Positions 24,399-34,600 of a DNA stretch of 64,000 nt are shown here, piece after piece. The notes beneath the pieces are model-generated. The model was not told the DNA's origin. It searched no databases and was given only the letters and a program-made list of their open reading frames with translations. The position numbers and the translations under genes are program-made. The DNA is from an uncultured Prevotella sp. (GTDB taxonomy: Bacteria; Bacteroidota; Bacteroidia; Bacteroidales; Bacteroidaceae): contig ONAR01000001.1 in assembly GCA_900315835.1 (NCBI GenBank), forward strand, positions 1 through 64,000. Direction: 5' to 3'. Position 1 is the stretch's first letter; each line of letters starts with the position of its first letter.

Positions 24399-25313
24399 AT
24401 GAAACCTACTTTGTTACTTTTGGCAGCAGGCATGGGCAGCCGTTACGGCGGTCTGAAGCAGCTCGACGGCCTCGGCCCCAATGGTGAGACCATCATGGAC
24501 TACAGTATTTACGATGCCATTCAGGCAGGATTTGGCAAGATTGTGTGGGTTATCCGTAAGGACTTTGAGCAGGATTTCCGCGAGAAGATCCTCTCCAAGT
24601 ACGAAGGTCACATTCCCTGCGAGATAGTCTTCCAGAGCCTTGACAAGATTCCCGCCGGCTACACCGTACCCGAGGGCCGCACGAAGCCATGGGGTACCAA
24701 CCACGCCGTGATGATGGCCAAGGACGTGATTAAGGAGCCGTTCTGCGTGATCAACTGCGATGACTTCTACAACCGCGACTGCTTTAAGGTCATCGGTAAG
24801 TTCCTCTCCGAGCTCCCTGAGGGCAGCAAGGGTAAGTACGCCATGGTGGGTTTCCGCGTGGCCAACACGCTGTCAGACAACGGTTCAGTGAGCCGTGGCG
24901 TCTGCGGTAAGGACGATAACAATCACCTCACGTCGTGTGTGGAGCGCACCGAAATCCTGCGCAACGACGAGGGTAAGGTGGCCTACAAAGACGAGAAAGG
25001 CGAGTGGGTGACCATTGGCGACAACACGCCGGTCTCGATGAACGTCTGGGGCTTCACGCCGGAGTACTTCGACTATAGCGAACAGTACTTCAAGGAGTTC
25101 CTCGACAGTGATGCCACGAAGGCCAATCCGAAGGCCGAATACCTCATTCCTTGGGTGGTGGACAAGCTCATCAAGAGCGGTAAAGCTACCTGCGAGGTGC
25201 TCGATACGACCAGCAAGTGGTTCGGCGTGACCTATTCAGCCGACCGTCCGGGCGTTGTGGCTAAGATCAAGCAGCTCGTCGACGAGGGCGTTTACCCCAA
25301 TAAGCTGTTCTAA
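24399..25313 (+). CDS. Sugar nucleotidyltransferase family protein
   Basis: A 304-residue GT-A fold enzyme that probably joins an NTP to a sugar phosphate. The N-terminal signature LLLAAGMGSRYGGLKQL binds the nucleotide, and the metal-binding Asp pair is in CVINCDDFYN. Further family blocks are KPWGTNHAVMMAKD and SMNVWGFTPEYFD. It lacks a C-terminal hexapeptide domain. The substrate is not identifiable. It has its own promoter and an intrinsic terminator at 25337-25363. Confidence 0.82.
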   Translation: MKPTLLLLAAGMGSRYGGLKQLDGLGPNGETIMDYSIYDAIQAGFGKIVWVIRKDFEQDFREKILSKYEGHIPCEIVFQSLDKIPAGYTVPEGRTKPWGTNHAVMMAKDVIKEPFCVINCDDFYNRDCFKVIGKFLSELPEGSKGKYAMVGFRVANTLSDNGSVSRGVCGKDDNNHLTSCVERTEILRNDEGKVAYKDEKGEWVTIGDNTPVSMNVWGFTPEYFDYSEQYFKEFLDSDATKANPKAEYLIPWVVDKLIKSGKATCEVLDTTSKWFGVTYSADRPGVVAKIKQLVDEGVYPNKLF

Positions 25314-25336
25314 TCGCACAGCGCATAAAGAATAAT

Positions 25337-25363
25337 GAGGCCGGCCAAGTGTCGGCCTCTTTT
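25337..25363 (+). terminator. Intrinsic terminator after the nucleotidyltransferase
   Basis: GAGGCCG (25337-25343) pairs with CGGCCTC (25353-25359), followed by TTTT. Confidence 0.75.
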
Positions 25364-25420
25364 GTGTTTACTTAACTGAAAAAACAAATCGGTTTGTTTT
25401 GTTCTTCCCCCGATTTGCGT

Positions 25421-25428
25421 TACCTTTG
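25421..25428 (+). promoter_or_regulatory. -7 promoter box for the DHH phosphoesterase
   Basis: TACCTTTG lies 9 bases before the ATG at 25437, so the leader must be only a few bases. TTTG at 25393-25396 is a possible -33 box. Confidence 0.5.
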
Positions 25429-25436
25429 CATCCATT

Positions 25437-26480
25437 ATGGATTTGAATCTTTTATCAGCCGACGAGGTGCAAGTCCTCGATGAGCGCTTACGCACCGCCC
25501 AACACATTATTATCTTAGCCCACTCGCAGCCCGACGGCGATGCGCTCGGGTCGAGTCTGGCCTGGAGCAACTACTTGACCGCGCATTACGGCAAGCAGCC
25601 GCACATCGTTGTGCCCAACGCTTTCCCCGACTTCCTTCACTGGTTGCCGGGCATCGAGCAGGTGGTGCGCTACGACAAGCACCCTGAGCAGGTGGAGGCT
25701 TGGTTCAACGAAGCCGACCTCATCTTTTGCCTCGACTTCAATGAGTTGAGCAGAACGCTCGAGCTGGTTGACGCGCTGACGAAAAGCACGGCAGAGCGTG
25801 TGCTCATTGACCACCATATCAGCCCCAACGTCGGATCCAAGCTGACCTTGTCATTCCCTGAGCTCAGTTCGACATCTGAGATTATCTTCCGCATCGTGTG
25901 GCAGCTCGGTGGCTTCGACGACCTCGGCAAAGGCTTCGCCGTTCCCGTCTACTGCGGTATGATGACCGATACGGGTGGCTTTACCTATAACTCATCGCGG
26001 CCGGAGCTGTACTACATCATCTGTCAGCTGCTCACCAAGGGCATCGACAAGGATAAGATTTACCGCAACGTGTTCAACAACTACAGCACGTGGGCCATCC
26101 GCCTGCGCGGCTACGTGATGTCGCAGAAGCTCAATGTCTTCGACGACCTGCACGCGAGTTACTACACCATTACGCGCCAGGATATGAAGGACTTCCACTT
26201 TGTGCGCGGCGACGCCGAGGGACTCGTCAATGAACCGCTGCGCATCAAGGGCATGAAATGCTCCATCTCGCTGCGCGAGGACGACCGCATCGACAACCGC
26301 GTGTGGGTGAGCCTCAGGTCGGTTGACGATTTCTCGGTAGAGGAGATGGCGCGCCGCTTCTTCAATGGTGGCGGCCATTTCAATGCCAGCGGCGGGCGCA
26401 TCAATGGCACTATCGAAGACGCCGTGCGCATCACCCGTGAGGCTTTTAACTATTATGCGGAACAATTGCGCAAAGTATGA
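25437..26480 (+). CDS. DHH-family phosphoesterase, NrnA-like oligoribonuclease/pAp phosphatase
   Basis: A 347-residue cytosolic phosphoesterase. The DHH domain has metal-binding motifs HSQPDGDALGSS, CLDFNE and LIDHHISP, plus GMMTDTGGFTY; the DHHA1 domain ends with the substrate-binding GGGHFNASGGR. NrnA-type members degrade very short RNAs and dephosphorylate pAp from sulfur assimilation. Length and motif order fit this group well. A terminator-like hairpin follows at 26489-26528. Confidence 0.88.
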   Translation: MDLNLLSADEVQVLDERLRTAQHIIILAHSQPDGDALGSSLAWSNYLTAHYGKQPHIVVPNAFPDFLHWLPGIEQVVRYDKHPEQVEAWFNEADLIFCLDFNELSRTLELVDALTKSTAERVLIDHHISPNVGSKLTLSFPELSSTSEIIFRIVWQLGGFDDLGKGFAVPVYCGMMTDTGGFTYNSSRPELYYIICQLLTKGIDKDKIYRNVFNNYSTWAIRLRGYVMSQKLNVFDDLHASYYTITRQDMKDFHFVRGDAEGLVNEPLRIKGMKCSISLREDDRIDNRVWVSLRSVDDFSVEEMARRFFNGGGHFNASGGRINGTIEDAVRITREAFNYYAEQLRKV

Positions 26481-26488
26481 ATTATTTT

Positions 26489-26528
26489 AAAAAAGCGACG
26501 GCAATGTGCGCCTATAGCGGCTTTTTTT
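26489..26528 (+). terminator. Intrinsic terminator after the DHH phosphoesterase
   Basis: AAAAAAGC (26489-26496) pairs with GCTTTTTT (from 26520), with G/C-rich sequence between, ending in a T-run. It overlaps the upstream half of the next promoter. Confidence 0.55.
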
Positions 26529-26530
26529 GC

Positions 26531-26538
26531 TAACTTTG
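26531..26538 (+). promoter_or_regulatory. -7 promoter box for the DUF4827 gene
   Basis: TAACTTTG lies 23 bases before the start codon and directly follows the terminator of the gene upstream. Confidence 0.5.
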
Positions 26539-26560
26539 CATAGTATAATAGGACTATCGT

Positions 26561-27202
26561 ATGAAGAAACTTGCATATTTGCTGCTATTCATGGTCAGCA
26601 TCGCCGTATTCGCCGCCTGCAATGACGACGTGACGTACGCTGACCAGGTTAACCGCGAGCGCTCCGCTATCAATGCTTACATCGCCGACTCCGGCGTCAA
26701 CGTGATCAGTGAGGACGAGTTCCGCAGCAATAACTATACGACTGACGTGTCGAAGAATGAGTTCGTGCTGTTTGAGTCGAGTGGCCTCTACATGCAGATT
26801 GTGCGCAAGGGTACGGGCAAGCCTATCGCAGACGGCGAGAATGCCCGCGTGCTTTGCCGCTATACCGAGCGCAACCTGCTCACCGACTCTGTTCAGATCT
26901 CCAACACCATCTCACCTTATTATTACCGTTGGGTGGAGACGATGTCGGTGACCAATAACTCGGGTACGTTCTCCGGCAGCTTCGAGAGTAGCAGCAGTCT
27001 GATGTACGCCTTCTATAGTACGACGACCATCCCCAGCGGATGGCTGGCCGCATTGCCTTATCTCAACTTCGACCGGTATAAGACGGCGGACAGCGAGATA
27101 GCGCAAGTGAGGCTCATCGTGCCGCACGACCTCGGACAGACCAACGCCATACAGAGCGTATACCCCTGTCTCTACGACATCACGTTTGAGCGAGGCCGCT
27201 GA
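26561..27202 (+). CDS. DUF4827 lipoprotein with an FKBP-like fold
   Basis: A 213-residue exported lipoprotein. Signal MKKLAYLLLFMVSIAVFAAC has the lipidated Cys at residue 20. The rest resembles FKBP-type prolyl isomerases as in other DUF4827 proteins (SSGLYMQIVRKGTGKPIADG; ARVLCRYTERNLLTDSVQIS), but the canonical catalytic aromatic set is incomplete, so isomerase activity is uncertain. The expected place is the periplasmic side of a membrane. It precedes glmM by 45 bases, a pairing I recall from other Bacteroidales. Confidence 0.78.
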   Translation: MKKLAYLLLFMVSIAVFAACNDDVTYADQVNRERSAINAYIADSGVNVISEDEFRSNNYTTDVSKNEFVLFESSGLYMQIVRKGTGKPIADGENARVLCRYTERNLLTDSVQISNTISPYYYRWVETMSVTNNSGTFSGSFESSSSLMYAFYSTTTIPSGWLAALPYLNFDRYKTADSEIAQVRLIVPHDLGQTNAIQSVYPCLYDITFERGR

Positions 27203-27247
27203 TCTGATATTTATATTTGACTCTAATACTTTCTTAATTAAACCATT

Positions 27248-28639
27248 ATGACGCTAATTAAATCTATCTCCGGCATCCGCGGAACTATCGGCGGAACACC
27301 GGGCGAGACGCTTAATCCGCTTGACATTGTTAAGTTCACTTCGGCTTATGCAACTTTCATACGCCGCAGTGGGAAGTCTAAGAGCAACACGATTGTCGTG
27401 GGGCGCGACGGACGTATCTCCGGCCCCATGGTGAAGAACGTGGTTTGCGGTACCCTGATGGGTATGGGTTACGATGTTATCAATATTGGCTACGGCACAA
27501 CGCCTACTACAGAGCTTGCTGTAAGAATGAGCAAGTCGGCCGGCGGCATCATCATCACCGCCAGCCATAACCCCCGCCAGTGGAATGCGCTGAAGTTGCT
27601 TAACAACGAGGGCGAGTTCCTGACCAAGGACGATGGCAATGAGGTGCTGCGCATTGCCGAGGCTGAGGACTTCGACTATGCCGACGTCGACCACTTGGGT
27701 AAATATATGGTGGACAACTCCTTCGACCAGCGCCACATTGACTCGGTGCTTGACCTGAAGCTCGTTGACTGCGAGGCTATCCGTAAGGCTCACTTCCGCG
27801 TATGCGTCGACAGCATCAACTCGGTGGGCGGTATCATTCTGCCCCATCTGCTCGATAAGCTCGGCGTTGCCTACACCTTCCTCAATGGCGAGTGCACTGG
27901 TCAGTTCGCTCACAACCCCGAACCGCTGGAGAAGAACCTCGGCGGCATTATGGATGAGGTGAAGAACGGTAAGTATGACCTCGGCATCGTCGTCGACCCT
28001 GATGTCGACCGCTTAGCCTTCATTCAGGAAAACGGTAAGATGTATGGCGAGGAATATACGCTCGTCACCGTGGCTGACTACGTGCTTGACCACGTGAAAG
28101 GCCCCACGGTGAGCAACCTGAGCTCGACGCGCGCGCTGCGTGACGTCACCGAGAAGCATGGCTGCAAGTATTACGCTTCGGCCGTTGGCGAGGTGAATGT
28201 CACGACTAAGATGAAGGAAGTAGGCGCGGTGATAGGCGGCGAGGGCAATGGTGGCGTCATCTATCCGGAGAGTCACTACGGCCGCGATGCCCTCGTGGGT
28301 ATTGCTTTGTTCCTTAGCAGTCTGGCTCAGAAGGGCTGCAAGGCCAGCGAGCTTCGTGCCTCATTCCCCAACTATTTCATCGCCAAGAACCGTATCGACC
28401 TGCAGCCGACGACCGACGTTGACGCGATCCTCGCCAAGATGAAGGAGAAGTACAGCGGTGCCGAGGGCGTGCAGGTGACCGACATCGACGGTGTGAAGCT
28501 CGACTTCCCGACGAAGTGGGTGCACATGCGCAAGTCCAATACCGAGCCCATCATCCGCGTCTACAGCGAGGCTTCTTCAATGGCAGAGGCCGACGCGCTG
28601 GGCAAGCAGATGATGGACGAGATTGCAAAGCTCGTGTAA
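27248..28639 (+). CDS. glmM: Phosphoglucosamine mutase
   Basis: Interconverts glucosamine 6- and 1-phosphate on the way to UDP-GlcNAc for peptidoglycan and lipid A. The catalytic phosphoserine is in GIIITASHNPRQWNALK, the metal loop is DPDVDRLAFIQE, the sugar-binding loop is GGEGNGGVIYPE and the phosphate-binding loop near the end is RKSNTEPIIRVYSE. Length 463. Phosphomannomutase or phosphoglucomutase activity is the main alternative; the GIRGTIGG start and length favour the GlmM-like group. Confidence 0.87.
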   Translation: MTLIKSISGIRGTIGGTPGETLNPLDIVKFTSAYATFIRRSGKSKSNTIVVGRDGRISGPMVKNVVCGTLMGMGYDVINIGYGTTPTTELAVRMSKSAGGIIITASHNPRQWNALKLLNNEGEFLTKDDGNEVLRIAEAEDFDYADVDHLGKYMVDNSFDQRHIDSVLDLKLVDCEAIRKAHFRVCVDSINSVGGIILPHLLDKLGVAYTFLNGECTGQFAHNPEPLEKNLGGIMDEVKNGKYDLGIVVDPDVDRLAFIQENGKMYGEEYTLVTVADYVLDHVKGPTVSNLSSTRALRDVTEKHGCKYYASAVGEVNVTTKMKEVGAVIGGEGNGGVIYPESHYGRDALVGIALFLSSLAQKGCKASELRASFPNYFIAKNRIDLQPTTDVDAILAKMKEKYSGAEGVQVTDIDGVKLDFPTKWVHMRKSNTEPIIRVYSEASSMAEADALGKQMMDEIAKLV

Positions 28640-28666
28640 ACAAGGCGAGATTGTGTAGCGATTAGC

Positions 28667-29032
28667 TTACAGATTTAACTTTTCCATAAGTGCCTCCCGT
28701 AGTATGACTGCGTGGTTTCTTAGCGGATTGCGGAAACCGTAAAGCAGTGTTACTACGGGAGTTTTGTTTTCTTTTAGTTGGGCGGCAAGGGCATCGAGGG
28801 CTGGGTTGTTAGTCAGCTCATCGCGATAGCGCTGTGCAAAGGCTTCCCAGTTGGCCTCTGGATCGGCGTGGAAGAAGCGGCGTAGCTCGGGAGAGGGTGT
28901 GATGTCTTTAGCCCAGATGTCGTATTTCAGGTCGCTTTTCTTGATGCCGCGCGGCCATAGCTTATCTACAAGGATGCGGCAACCGTCGCTGTCGGCGGCG
29001 GGCTCATAGACACGTTTCAACTGAATAATCAT
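28667..29032 (-). CDS. DUF488 family protein
   Basis: A 121-residue soluble protein of the DUF488 family, with conserved RVYEPAADSDGCRILVDKLW, PRGIKKSDL, WAKDITPSPELRRFFH and TLLYGFRNPLRNHA. Function unknown. It starts directly at the edge of ATGGG array 4, which leaves no recognisable promoter in the usual place. It is convergent with glmM. Confidence 0.85.
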   Translation of the reverse strand: MIIQLKRVYEPAADSDGCRILVDKLWPRGIKKSDLKYDIWAKDITPSPELRRFFHADPEANWEAFAQRYRDELTNNPALDALAAQLKENKTPVVTLLYGFRNPLRNHAVILREALMEKLNL

Positions 29033-29035
29033 GGT

Positions 29036-29190
29036 GGGAATGGGGTTTATGGGGTTTGTGGGGTGGATGGGGTGGATGGGGTGATGGGTTTTATGGGGTG
29101 ATGGGTTTTATGGGGTGGATGGGTTTTATGGGGTGGATGGGGTCTATGGGTGGGATGGGGTGAATGGGTTTTATGGGGTCGATGGGGGCG
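29036..29190 (+). repeat. ATGGG-rich extragenic array 4
   Basis: Units such as TGGGGTGGATGGGTTTTATG repeat over about 155 bases between the DUF488 start and the end region of the sugar permease gene. Confidence 0.7.
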
Positions 29191-29229
29191 GAGGAGACAG
29201 CGAAGCAAGGAGCAGACAACCATGCAATA

Positions 29230-29253
29230 AGGGCAGGGCTGACGCCCCGCCCT
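29230..29253 (-). terminator. Hairpin downstream of the sugar permease gene
   Basis: The minus strand pairs AGGGCGGGGC with GCCCTGCCCT around a short loop, 34 bases after the permease stop. Only TTATT follows, so termination strength is uncertain. Confidence 0.45.
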
Positions 29254-29286
29254 ATTGGGAATATTAAAAAGAGGTGCTTACCCAGC

Positions 29287-30624
29287 TTAGTCCACCTTGA
29301 TGTCCTTGTTGACGTTCTTCGAGAGGAAAGCGGCGTAGACGAACATATACACCACGGCGACGAGCGGCACAATGTAGGAGAGCATGTAGTTGCTGGTAGC
29401 ATCGACCACACCGTTCTGGATCAGAGGCACGATACCGCCGCCGACGACCATCATCATGAAGATGCCGCTGGCCTTTTCGGTGTATTTGCCGAGACCCTCA
29501 GTGGCGAGGTTGAAAGTGCAGCTCCACATCACCGAGGTGCAGAGGCCGCAGAGCACGATGAGGATGGCGCTCAACGGCAGCTTCACCACGGCGAAGCTTG
29601 AACCGGTGAACACGGGCATGCTGCCGGTGACGGTCTTCGGCATGAGGATGGCCACGATGATGAGCAGCATGGCGACACCGTTGACAGCAATCATCATGGC
29701 GCGGCTGGACACCTTGGCGGCAATAAGACTTGAGAGGAAGCGGCCGATGAGCATCAGGAACCAATAGGTACCGGCAGCGAAGCCTGCGATGGTAGCGGCC
29801 TGAAGGCCCGGGTCGAGTGTGGCAAGGCCTGCACCATTGGCGCCGGGCTCGGAGAGATAGAAGTTGATGGTGCCGGGAAGGCCGACCTCTACACCCACAT
29901 AGACGAAGATGGCGATGACGCCGAAGGTGAAGTGACGGAAGGCGAAGGGCGAATGCTCATAGACAGTGTTGCTGTCCATTTGTTTCGGGTTGTCAATCGG
30001 AACGAAGAGCAGGATGAAGAACGTGGCGGCAAAGATGGCCATGGCCAGATAAAGTACGACGTTGACATCGGTGATGGCCGTGTTCTTGGTGACGGTGCCG
30101 ATGAGCGCGCCAACGAGCATAGGCGTGATGGTACCCATCAATGAGTTGAACGAGCCGCCGATAAGGTTGAGTTGGTTGCCGCGGTTGCCGCCGCCGCCAA
30201 GCTGGTTGAGCATCGGGTTGACTACGGTGTTGAGCATGCAGACGGAGAAGCCGCTGATGAAAGCGCCAAGCAGATAGACATAGAAATTGCCGGGCAGGCC
30301 GAAGATGCTGGTACCAGTGAGCACCTGACCAGAAAGGAACTGCGTAAACACACCTAAGAAGCCGAGGGCGATGGCGATGAGGGCTGTCTTCTTGTAGCCA
30401 ATCTTCGTCAGCATGAGGCCAGCGGGGATTCCCATGAACAGGTAGGCCAGGAAGTTCATCATGTTACCCATCATGCCAAGCGTGTTGCTGCCGTTGAACT
30501 CAGGGTAGTTTTTCCAAATGACGCCGATAGGAGCGGCGAGGTTAGTGACAAACGATATCATTCCGAAGAGGAAGATACATGCCACAATCGCAATGATGCG
30601 ACCATTCTGATTTTGTTTTGCCAT
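29287..30624 (-). CDS. MFS sugar permease, FucP/GluP family
   Basis: A 445-residue inner-membrane permease with about 12 hydrophobic helices, probably a proton-sugar symporter. ATG 30624 (MAKQNQNGRIIAIVACIFLF) is the natural start; the open frame continues upstream without a sensible N-terminus. Family-like segments are FLAYLFMGIPAGLMLTKIGY, GGSFNSLMGTITPMLVGAL and FVYVGVEVGLPGTINFYLSE (the position of the family VGAE/VGxE motif). Substrates in this family are fucose, glucose, galactose or N-acetylglucosamine; none can be chosen here. Confidence 0.87.
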   Translation of the reverse strand: MAKQNQNGRIIAIVACIFLFGMISFVTNLAAPIGVIWKNYPEFNGSNTLGMMGNMMNFLAYLFMGIPAGLMLTKIGYKKTALIAIALGFLGVFTQFLSGQVLTGTSIFGLPGNFYVYLLGAFISGFSVCMLNTVVNPMLNQLGGGGNRGNQLNLIGGSFNSLMGTITPMLVGALIGTVTKNTAITDVNVVLYLAMAIFAATFFILLFVPIDNPKQMDSNTVYEHSPFAFRHFTFGVIAIFVYVGVEVGLPGTINFYLSEPGANGAGLATLDPGLQAATIAGFAAGTYWFLMLIGRFLSSLIAAKVSSRAMMIAVNGVAMLLIIVAILMPKTVTGSMPVFTGSSFAVVKLPLSAILIVLCGLCTSVMWSCTFNLATEGLGKYTEKASGIFMMMVVGGGIVPLIQNGVVDATSNYMLSYIVPLVAVVYMFVYAAFLSKNVNKDIKVD

Positions 30625-30708
30625 ATTTGTTTTTAATTTTAAATATTGTTTTGTAGTGTTCAGGGTTTCATTCGGCTGCGCTACCACGCTATGGCAGGCG
30701 TCCAAGCA

Positions 30709-30972
30709 CTATGGCAGTCGTCCTTGCAAGAGCATGGTGAAGCATCGCTGATAGGCTTCCACCATGTCGTCGTAGTGCGCCTTGCCGTTGTTCTCACGGA
30801 AGACCGGCGTCAGCGTGAATGCGGGGTATATCTCCTCGCAGTGGACCATCATTGCCATCTTCACGGCGTTGATGTTGTTTGGGTCAGCGTGCTCCTGGAT
30901 GATCATCCTCATCGCGAAGTCGTGGAAGAATGCAGTCACCTGCTGTTCCACCTCTGGATTCATCTGATTCAT
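30709..30972 (-). CDS. Small hypothetical protein (87 aa)
   Basis: I do not recognise this soluble, mostly helical protein. It has no signal peptide, membrane segment or metal motif; it is rich in Met and acidic residues at the start (MNQMNPEVEQQVTAFFHDFA) and ends LQGRLP. A full-consensus minus-strand -7 box (30977-30984) sits only five bases before the ATG, so transcription would begin at or inside the start codon. That suggests a leaderless message, or a start at the next ATG (30963). The promoter and normal codon composition support a real gene. Confidence 0.55.
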   Translation of the reverse strand: MNQMNPEVEQQVTAFFHDFAMRMIIQEHADPNNINAVKMAMMVHCEEIYPAFTLTPVFRENNGKAHYDDMVEAYQRCFTMLLQGRLP

Positions 30973-30976
30973 GGTT

Positions 30977-30984
30977 CAAAGTTA
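30977..30984 (-). promoter_or_regulatory. -7 promoter box for the 87-aa gene
   Basis: The minus strand reads TAACTTTG, very close to the start codon at 30972. Confidence 0.45.
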
Positions 30985-31031
30985 ACAAAAAGAATTGGAA
31001 TAGGCATGCAATTCCAACTATTTTTCATTAG

Positions 31032-31643
31032 TTATTCGAACGTCTTGAATGTGTAGCCCTGCGCTTTCAGCCACTTGAGGCTTTCGGGCAGTGCGGTTCG
31101 CAGCTTGTCGATGCTTTTCAGCGAGTCGTGGAAGGTGATGATGGATCCGTTGCGCGCATAGCGCTTCACGTTGTTCACTACGCCTTCTGCGGTCATCCAT
31201 TTGGAGTAGTCGCGGGTGACGAGGTCCCACATGACGATTTGATAGTACCGGTTCACCCACCAGTATACCGAGAACTTCATCCAGCCGTGGGGCGGCCGGA
31301 AGAGGTGTGCGCCGATAAGCTCATTGGCCATCGCCACGTCCTGACCGTAGGTGATGGCCATGTGCTTGAGCGACCCCAAGTGGTGAAACGTGTGGTTCCC
31401 CACCTGATGCCCCTCGGCTACGATGCGGTTGTAGAGGTCGTGGTGGCGCATCACATTCTCCCCGACCATGAAGAAGGTGGCCTTTATGCCAAACTCCTTC
31501 AGGGTGTCGAGGATAAATGGTGTCGATTCGGGGATGGGTCCATCATCGAAGGTGAGGTAGACCGAATGGTCTTTCTTGTCCATCCTCCACGTTGCTTTCG
31601 GATAGACCCATCTGAGCCATTTGGCGGGTTGTTCGATAATCAT
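31032..31643 (-). CDS. Polysaccharide deacetylase family protein
   Basis: A 203-residue NodB-fold enzyme that probably removes acetyl groups from an N-acetylated glycan. Motif 1 is LTFDDGP with the catalytic Asp and metal Asp, motif 2 is HQVGNHTFHH (His-x3-His), motif 3 is LFRPPHG, motif 4 WDLVTRDYSKW and motif 5 IITFHDS. The full set of metal ligands is present. There is no clear signal peptide. It starts two bases after the stop of the DUF2723 gene, so the two are probably cotranslated; the deacetylase may act on envelope glycan. Confidence 0.9.
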   Translation of the reverse strand: MIIEQPAKWLRWVYPKATWRMDKKDHSVYLTFDDGPIPESTPFILDTLKEFGIKATFFMVGENVMRHHDLYNRIVAEGHQVGNHTFHHLGSLKHMAITYGQDVAMANELIGAHLFRPPHGWMKFSVYWWVNRYYQIVMWDLVTRDYSKWMTAEGVVNNVKRYARNGSIITFHDSLKSIDKLRTALPESLKWLKAQGYTFKTFE

Positions 31644-31645
31644 TG

Positions 31646-34600
31646 TCAGTTCTGCATCTGTTGACCGCCCATGCCGACGTAGCGCTGGTAGAGTTTGTTG
31701 AGCGTTGCTGTCTGCTGGGCAGCGAGCTTGCTGTCGACGAGTCTTGTGACATCAGCTGTCTGCTGCATGATGGAGAACTGAATCATGGCGTCGCGGTTGG
31801 ACTGCTGGAAGCGGATGCCGGTGAGTCCGAGGTAGTAGTTGGCATACTGCGATGCGTTCTTCCACACCTCGTTGATGCACTGCAAGGCTTCCTTCTTCAT
31901 GCCCAGCAACGCATAAGCCTTGGCAATGTCGGTGCCGCCGCTCATGTAGTTCATCGGAATGTTGTAAGTCGGCAGTTCCCTCGCGGCCTTAGCCAGCACC
32001 TTGCGGGCCTTGTCGTTCTTCTGTTCGGCGATGAGGTGGAGGGCCAGCTGACCGAAGAGGCGACGGTGGGTGTAGCACATGCGCATCACTGTTTCATCGA
32101 TATAGAGGCCCGGCTTATCGAGACCGCCGTAGCGGTAGCGGAACATCATGTTGTTGTAGGTCTTGTCGGTGTCGAAGTTCTTCGCACCCGGCTTATTGGT
32201 CGTGAACGGCGTGATGCGGTTGGCCAGACCTTCCTGTACGAAGTTGTCGCCGAGGTTCATGAAGTTCTCCTCGCCCACGGTGATGGCAACATAAAGCGGA
32301 CGAGTCCAGTTGCACTGCGAAATCATCTCGAGCATCATCAGGTCGTTCTTATAGAGCGCGGTCTTGCCGGCAAGCGAGATGACCATGCGGTCGGGGATGG
32401 AGTCGCTGGCCATCATCATGCCGCTCTTCCTCACGGCGTCCTTGTCGATGGTGACGTAGACCGTGTCGGTCGGAATGACGTGCATGTCGCCCTTGGCGCG
32501 TACCCAGTACTTCATGATGTTCTTCAGCTCAAACGGATTGTCGCCGAACTGCGCCTTGGCAGCGTCGGGATTCTGCTTGTAGAAGTCGAGCACCTGCTGC
32601 TTCAGACTGGGCTGCACCTCAACATATTCGTTGGTACCCGAGCAGTAGTCGAGTCGCGGCCATGAGATGGGCACTGCGGGCGAGTTATAGGCCGGGCGCT
32701 TCATCTGGTCGATATACCAGTCGGTCTGCAGGTAAGAGAGGTTGCACACGCGGGCGTCGGTGCGCACGCCTTCGGTCTCCTGGTTATACCAGAGCGGGAA
32801 GGTGTCGTTGTCGCCGTTGGTGAAGATAATCGGGTCGCCCTTGTCCTGCAGGGTCATCAGGTAGTTGCGTCCGAAGTCGCGGCAAGTGTAGCGGCCCGAG
32901 CGGTCGTGGTCGTCCCACGTCTGGCTTACCATCTGAATAGGTACGAGCAGACAGAGCAGCGAGACGATGGCCGTGACGGCTACATTGCTCACCTTGAGGT
33001 ATTTCTTCAGCAGGTCGATGATGGCTGCCACGCCGAGGCCGCACCAGATGGCGAAGGCGTAGAACGAACCGGCGTAGGCATAGTCACGCTCACGTGGCTG
33101 CACCGGCGTCTGGTTCAGATAGATAACGATGGCCAGACCCGTCATGAAGAAGAGGAAGAACACCACCCAGAACTGGCGGATGCCGCGGCGGCCACGGAAG
33201 GCCTGCCAGAAGAGGCCGATGAGGCCGAGTATCAGCGGCAGTCCGTAGAACACGTTGTGACCCTTGTCGTTCTTCAGGTCATCGGGCAGCTTGCTTTGGT
33301 CACCCAGACGGGCATTGTCGAGGAAGGAGATGCCGGTAATCCAGTTGCCGTGCTCCAGCTCGCCGTTGCCTTGTATCTGATTCTGCCGGCCGCAGAAGTT
33401 CCACATGAAGTAGCGCCAGTACATGAAGTTGCATTGGTAGCTGAGGAAGAACTTGATGTTCTCAAGCTGCGTCGGCATCTTCACCATGATGTTCTCGCCG
33501 CAGCGGTCGTAAGGCACCTGCGTGCCCTCTACGCCGCCCATCCATGACTCATAGTCCTGTGCGTGGCTGGAGTCGTACATGCGCGGGAAGAACATATTCT
33601 GGGCATAGACGTATTTATTCTTGTGAGTGACTACGAAGTAAGAGTCCTTCTCGTTCTTCGAGGCCTTCTCCTTACGGCTGTAGACGGGTGCGCCCTGTTG
33701 CATTCTCGGGCGGCACATCTGTCCGTCGTTGTCGAGCGCCACCTGCGAGGTGTAGGCCTGACCGTAGAACAGCGGGCGGTCGCCATACTGGTCACGGCTG
33801 AGGTAAGAACCGAGCGTGAAGATGTCCTCTGGCGAGTTCTGATCCATCGGCGGATTGGCCACCGAACGGATGACGATGAGTGCATAGCTCGAGTAGCCAA
33901 TCATCAGCATCAGCATGCAGAGCAGTGCCGTATTCTTGAAGCGGGCGGTGACGAGATACACCGGCTTTTTGTTGACCACCTTCTTGCGGTTGAGCAGGAA
34001 AGCTGTGACGGCCAGCACGATGATGCCGATGATGAGGGCCGACCAGCCGTAGCCGTAGAACGGAATGCCGATGAGGCCGAAGGCGAGCAGGAACGCGACG
34101 TTCTCGCGGGTCTTATTCTGGTCGATGTAACTCTCGTAGATAGCCCATATCGTTGCTGCAACGAGGCAGGCGATGTAGATGATGAGGCCGGTGTTGAACG
34201 GCAGTCCGAGCGTATTGACGAAGAACAGCTCAAACCAGCCACCGACGGTGACGATGCCGGGTACGACGCCGTAGAGCACGGCGGCCACGATGACATACGA
34301 GATGAGCAGGGCAATCAACGAGCCCTTCAACTCGATGTTGGGGAAGCGGCGGTAGCAGTACACCAGCACGATGGCGGGCAGACAGAGCAGGTTGAGCAGG
34401 TGCACGCCGATGCTCAATCCGGTCATGTAGAAGATGAGTACCAACCAACGGTCGGCGTGGGGCTCGTCGGCGTGGTCTTCCCATTTCAGGATGAGCCAGA
34501 ACACGATGGCCGTGAATGCTGACGAGTAAGCATAAACCTCACCCTCGACGGCGGAGAACCAGAAGGTGTCGCTCCACGTATAGATGAGTGCGCCCACCAT

